Part shown: positions 13,805-16,502 of the stretch, piece by piece
Layout of the letters: each line of letters starts with the position of its first letter
Numbering within the stretch: the stretch's first letter is position 1
Origin: JALYIM01 sp040003205
GTDB lineage: Bacteria; Acidobacteriota; Terriglobia; Terriglobales; Acidobacteriaceae
NCBI GenBank assembly: GCA_040003205.1
Contig: JBDUDA010000037.1
Span: 1-16,502 of the forward strand
Length of the DNA: 16,502 bases
Direction: 5' to 3'
Program-made: the position numbers and the translations under genes
Notes under the pieces: model-generated
Database searches by the model: none
Seen by the model: only the letters and a program-made list of their open reading frames with translations
What the model was told of the DNA's origin: nothing

Positions 13805-15991
13805 ATGTCTTCCGAAACCCTGAATTCCCTCAGCAAAGCTTCGTCCGCCTACCTGCGCTCCGCCATGCGTCAACCTGTTCAGTGGCACGAATGGGGAGAG
13901 GAAGCTTTTGCTGCGGCGCGGCGCGACAACAAGCCCATCCTGCTCGACATCGGAGCGGTTTGGTGCCACTGGTGTCATGTCATGGACCGTGAATCTTACG
14001 ACGATCCGGAAGTCGCCAAGATCGTGAATGAGCGCTTTGTTGCGGTGAAGGTGGATCGCGATGAGCGTCCCGACATTGACAGCCGTTACCAGGTGGCAGT
14101 GAGCGCAATCAGCGGACAAGGCGGCTGGCCGCTCACCGCTTTTCTGACTCCCGAAGGCAAGCCTTACTTCGGCGGAACATATTTTCCTCCTGACGATCAT
14201 TACGGACGGCCCAGCTTCAAGCGCGTGCTGATTGCAATTTCGGATGCATACCGCGAAAAAAACGACGACGTTACGGACCAGGCGAAACTCGTGGAAAGCT
14301 CGATCGCCCAGGCAGAATCTCTTGCGGGACGCAGCGGAACGTTTACGCCGTCAGTAATCACATCTATCGTGAAGTCGGCGGTGGCGTCGTTCGACGAAAG
14401 CAACGGCGGATTCAGCAGCGCGCCTAAGTTTCCCCACCCTGCCGTGCTCGATCTTCTGATTGATCAATACGTTCGCGGCGGAGACGAAAACCTGCGAAAG
14501 ATGTTTGTCACAACGCTCGAGAAAATGGCGCGAGGCGGTGTCTATGACCAGCTGGCGGGCGGCTTCCATCGCTACTCGGTGGATGAGCGCTGGATCGTTC
14601 CGCACTTCGAAAAGATGTGCTACGACAACTCAGAATTGCTGAAGAATTATCTGCACGCGTACCAGGCGACTGGAACAGAATTTTTCGCGGAGGTGGCGCG
14701 CGACATCGTTCGTTGGATGGATGAGTGGTTGAGCGACCGCGAAAAAGGCGGGTTCTACGGATCGCAAGACGCCGACTATTCGATGGACGACGATGGCGAC
14801 TACTTCACCTGGACGCTACCGGAAGCGCAGTCGGTGTTGACGGAACAGGAGGCAAGGCTGGCGTGCCTGCATTTTGACATCAACGAAGTCGGGGAAATGC
14901 ACCACAACCCCGCGAAGAATGTGTTGTACGTCAAAGCTTCCGCAGAAGAGATTTCGCGCCGGCTAAATCTGTCAATTGACGAAGTCGAAACTCTCCTTCG
15001 TCAGGCCAAACAAAAAATGTATGCCGCGAGGTTGATGAGGCCCACTCCCTACGTGGACAAAACTATTTATGTCGGCTGGAACGCCATGTGCAGCTCGGCA
15101 TACTTCGAAGCTGGAAAGGTTTTAGCTTTTCAGGAGGCAAAACACTTCGCGCTGCGTTCGCTGGATCGCATCCTGTCCGAAGCATGGGATGACGAGCACG
15201 GCTTGAAACATGTAATCGCCTATTCCGAGTCGCAAGCGGAAAGCCACGAGAATTTAGAGCGCCCTGTGGCCAAAGCCGTTCCCGGTCTGTTGGATGACTA
15301 CGCCTTCACAGCGATCGCCTGCCTTGATGCTTACGAGGCGACATCCGATATGACGTATTACAGCTTCGGGCAGCGCGTGGTAGAGGCGATGGTAGCGCGA
15401 TTCTTCGATCCGGTTTCAGGGGGATTCTTTGACACCAGCCGCGCGTCTTCTCCTGATGAAAAAGTCCTCGGTGTTTTAGGGACACTACGCAAACCTTTTC
15501 AGGATTCTCCAACTCCCGCGGGAAATTCCGCTGCGGCCATTGCGTTGCTTCGCTTAAATTCCTACCTCAATGACGAAAGTCTGCGGGATAAAGCGGAGTT
15601 GACCATGGAGGTGTTAGCGGAATCCGCAGGCCGGTATGGAATATTTGCCGCCACGTATGGCATCGCGGGAGTGCTGTTTTCAGAAACCCACAGCCAAGTG
15701 GTTGTTATCGGTGACGGAGAATCGGCTGCAAAACTGTATGCGGCTGCGGTGCGTAGTTTCGCTTTCGGTAAGTCTGTCCTCAGGTTCAACGCGGATAGAG
15801 TTGTCCTGCAGAGTCTTCCCCCGGCGCTCGCGCAGACTCTTCCCGAAATTCCAGAGATTAAAACCGGGCTGAAAGAAGGGCAAGCGTTTGCGGTGGTTTG
15901 CTCAAACTACACTTGCCTGCCTTCCGTCTCAGACGCCGACGAGCTTTCTCACTTGCTGGAGGCGGTTACCGCGAAAAAATCCGCGAAGTAA
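13805..15991 (+). CDS. yyaL: DUF255 / spermatogenesis-associated protein 20-like protein (thioredoxin domain plus alpha-toroid)
   Basis: A 728-residue two-domain protein. An N-terminal thioredoxin-like domain (about 10-185) carries WCHWCHVM with C54 and C57 and the conserved VKVDRDERPDID, GQGGWPLTAFLTPEGKP and GGTYFPP. It is followed by an (alpha/alpha) barrel related to N-acylglucosamine 2-epimerases and glycosidases, with FHRYSVDERWIVPHFEKMCYDN, FYGSQDADY, DKTIYVGWNAMCSSA, LDDYAFTA and DSPTPAGNSAAA (longer motifs quoted in part). The biochemical role of this widespread family is not established; redox or carbohydrate roles are both proposed. The start is ATG 13805 with AGAGAG directly upstream. 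There is no signal peptide, so it is cytoplasmic. It is the last gene of the M20 operon and of normal family length. Confidence 0.93.
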   Translation: MSSETLNSLSKASSAYLRSAMRQPVQWHEWGEEAFAAARRDNKPILLDIGAVWCHWCHVMDRESYDDPEVAKIVNERFVAVKVDRDERPDIDSRYQVAVSAISGQGGWPLTAFLTPEGKPYFGGTYFPPDDHYGRPSFKRVLIAISDAYREKNDDVTDQAKLVESSIAQAESLAGRSGTFTPSVITSIVKSAVASFDESNGGFSSAPKFPHPAVLDLLIDQYVRGGDENLRKMFVTTLEKMARGGVYDQLAGGFHRYSVDERWIVPHFEKMCYDNSELLKNYLHAYQATGTEFFAEVARDIVRWMDEWLSDREKGGFYGSQDADYSMDDDGDYFTWTLPEAQSVLTEQEARLACLHFDINEVGEMHHNPAKNVLYVKASAEEISRRLNLSIDEVETLLRQAKQKMYAARLMRPTPYVDKTIYVGWNAMCSSAYFEAGKVLAFQEAKHFALRSLDRILSEAWDDEHGLKHVIAYSESQAESHENLERPVAKAVPGLLDDYAFTAIACLDAYEATSDMTYYSFGQRVVEAMVARFFDPVSGGFFDTSRASSPDEKVLGVLGTLRKPFQDSPTPAGNSAAAIALLRLNSYLNDESLRDKAELTMEVLAESAGRYGIFAATYGIAGVLFSETHSQVVVIGDGESAAKLYAAAVRSFAFGKSVLRFNADRVVLQSLPPALAQTLPEIPEIKTGLKEGQAFAVVCSNYTCLPSVSDADELSHLLEAVTAKKSAK

Positions 15992-16124
15992 ACCGGGGTT
16001 CGTCGGGGCGATCTAGAGACGCTGCCAAAAAAGAGGGCCAACGCTTGCTTTCGCAAGGTCGGCCCACAAAGCCTGAAACCGTTTAGGGTAGTTTCAGATC
16101 TAGGGTCACAATTTATAGAAGCTG
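15992..16124. other. 3' region shared by yyaL (+) and the small peptide unit (-)
   Basis: This gap holds a strong hairpin with a T tract on the minus strand (16026-16065) and a second 7-bp stem-loop, CTGAAAC (16073-16079) with GTTTCAG (16091-16097). There is no further gene. Confidence 0.55.
16026..16065 (-). terminator. Intrinsic terminator of the small peptide transcript
   Basis: On the minus strand the stem GGGCC...GGCCC encloses CTTGC-GAAA-GCAAG (GNRA tetraloop) with a small internal loop, immediately followed by TCTTTTTTGG. This is the classic arrangement for the minus strand. On the plus strand the same hairpin lacks a following T tract, so it would serve yyaL only weakly. Confidence 0.75.
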
Positions 16125-16256
16125 TTACTTAACGCAGTAACCAGGAGTGCATCCTGGCATTGGCCCGTGCCAAAGCGAGGTGCTCGGCACTGCCGCTGCT
16201 GCATAAGTACAAGCCATTCCTACCACCAGGATCAGGACCCTGATAGACAGTTTCAT
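16125..16256 (-). CDS. Small secreted peptide, 43 aa, two cysteines
   Basis: A short gene with every expected signal: AAGGAG 8 nt before ATG 16256, its own promoter and its own terminator. The product starts MKLSIRVLILVVGMACTYAA, a textbook signal peptide (basic n-region, hydrophobic core, AAAA before a likely cut around residues 20-22). This leaves about 21 residues beginning VPSTSLWHG and ending with CTPGYC-VK. The two cysteines (residues 36 and 41) could form a disulfide loop C-TPGY-C. A further Cys16 lies in the signal region; MAC is not a good lipobox. The mature part is rich in Pro and Gly. I do not recognise a family and give no function. It is convergent with yyaL. An overlapping 81-aa frame (16129-16374) is out of phase and has no ribosome site. 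Confidence 0.72.
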   Translation of the reverse strand: MKLSIRVLILVVGMACTYAAAAVPSTSLWHGPMPGCTPGYCVK

Positions 16257-16312
16257 TGTTAGTTCTCCTTGACATTCGGGTCCCTGGGAGCGGAAAACCC
16301 GTGTGGGGAGGG

Positions 16313-16340
16313 ATTATACAGATCGCGGTTTCGAAATCAA
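16313..16340 (-). promoter_or_regulatory. Promoter of the small secreted peptide gene
   Basis: TTGATT (-35, 16335-16340), 16 bp, TATAAT (-10, 16313-16318) on the minus strand. It predicts a transcript start near 16306 and a leader of about 50 nt carrying AAGGAG. Confidence 0.65.
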
Positions 16341-16502
16341 CCCTTAATCGCCTGTAAGCACAAGCGACAAACAACGGGTCAAAGAACTCATGCCTTGGAT
16401 TCTGCGATGTTCCTTAATTTTAAATGCTTTGGAAGGATCGGATTGAGGATTAGTAATTCGGGCGGCGAAGCTTCACAGGCGAACACGTGTTCGGATTTCA
16501 GG
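16341..16502. other. Right edge, nothing recognised
   Basis: Upstream of the peptide promoter I see no repeat or RNA gene. A 38-codon minus-strand frame (16388 to the edge) is open but too short to judge. Confidence 0.3.

Noticed and set aside
16035..16065. Terminator for yyaL on the plus strand
   Set aside because: The T tract lies on the minus-strand side only; plus-strand termination here would be weak.
16129..16374. 81-residue minus-strand frame at the right end
   Set aside because: It overlaps the peptide gene out of phase, runs through the promoter and leader, and lacks a Shine-Dalgarno; the 43-aa frame has all signals.
16388..16502. Open minus-strand frame of 38 codons reaching the window edge, ending ...KLRNIAESKA
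   Set aside because: Could be the end of a gene outside the window, but it is too short and matches nothing I recognise.

Overview
The window looks like chromosomal DNA from an Acidobacteriota bacterium (Terriglobia/Koribacter-like; inference, not proven). The reasons are a moderately GC-rich base composition, housekeeping and lipid genes of the type common there, a conserved-looking hypothetical protein of that flavour, and intergenic palindromic repeats of the form TGTCATCCTGAGC...GTCGAAGGATC, which I associate with acidobacterial genomes. I see no phage, IS element, CRISPR array, rRNA or tRNA.

Layout. Positions 1-1207 carry the end of an AraC-type regulator (+) joined tail-to-tail to a prephenate dehydratase gene that has lost its ACT domain (-). 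A RimI-like acetyltransferase lies upstream of the latter, with an ATGA stop/start overlap. A hypothetical membrane-anchored protein follows at 1339-1989 (+). Next are an ABC exporter ATPase and a 12-TM ABC-2-type permease (2338-4865, +), facing a two-component operon (histidine kinase then OmpR-type regulator, 6554-4873, -). An acyl-CoA/lipid desaturase (7808-6909, -) lies upstream of the kinase on the same strand. Then come a 3-hydroxyisobutyrate-dehydrogenase-family oxidoreductase (-), a NAPE-PLD-like metallo-hydrolase and a VOC protein (+), glycerate 2-kinase and an alpha/beta hydrolase (-), and an M20 deacylase plus a DUF255/YyaL-type thioredoxin-domain protein (+). At the right end is a small, previously unlisted transcription unit on the minus strand with promoter, Shine-Dalgarno, a 43-aa secreted peptide with two cysteines, and terminator.

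How things may work together. The ABC pair and the two-component pair converge with 7 nt between stops. The kinase has two membrane helices and almost no external loop, so it probably senses an event in the membrane. The desaturase promoter region has an 11-bp-period direct repeat, the usual layout for OmpR/PhoB-type sites, and a hairpin that encloses its Shine-Dalgarno. One testable model is a membrane-state circuit (kinase/regulator controlling the desaturase, the exporter, or both).

Most interesting leads: the secreted-peptide unit at 16026-16340; the structured desaturase leader; the repeat family whose terminal arms differ between copies yet stay complementary; several genes with a TAnnnT box 6-7 nt before the start codon, suggesting leaderless mRNAs; and the araC/pheA junction, which is either a real deletion or an assembly chimera.
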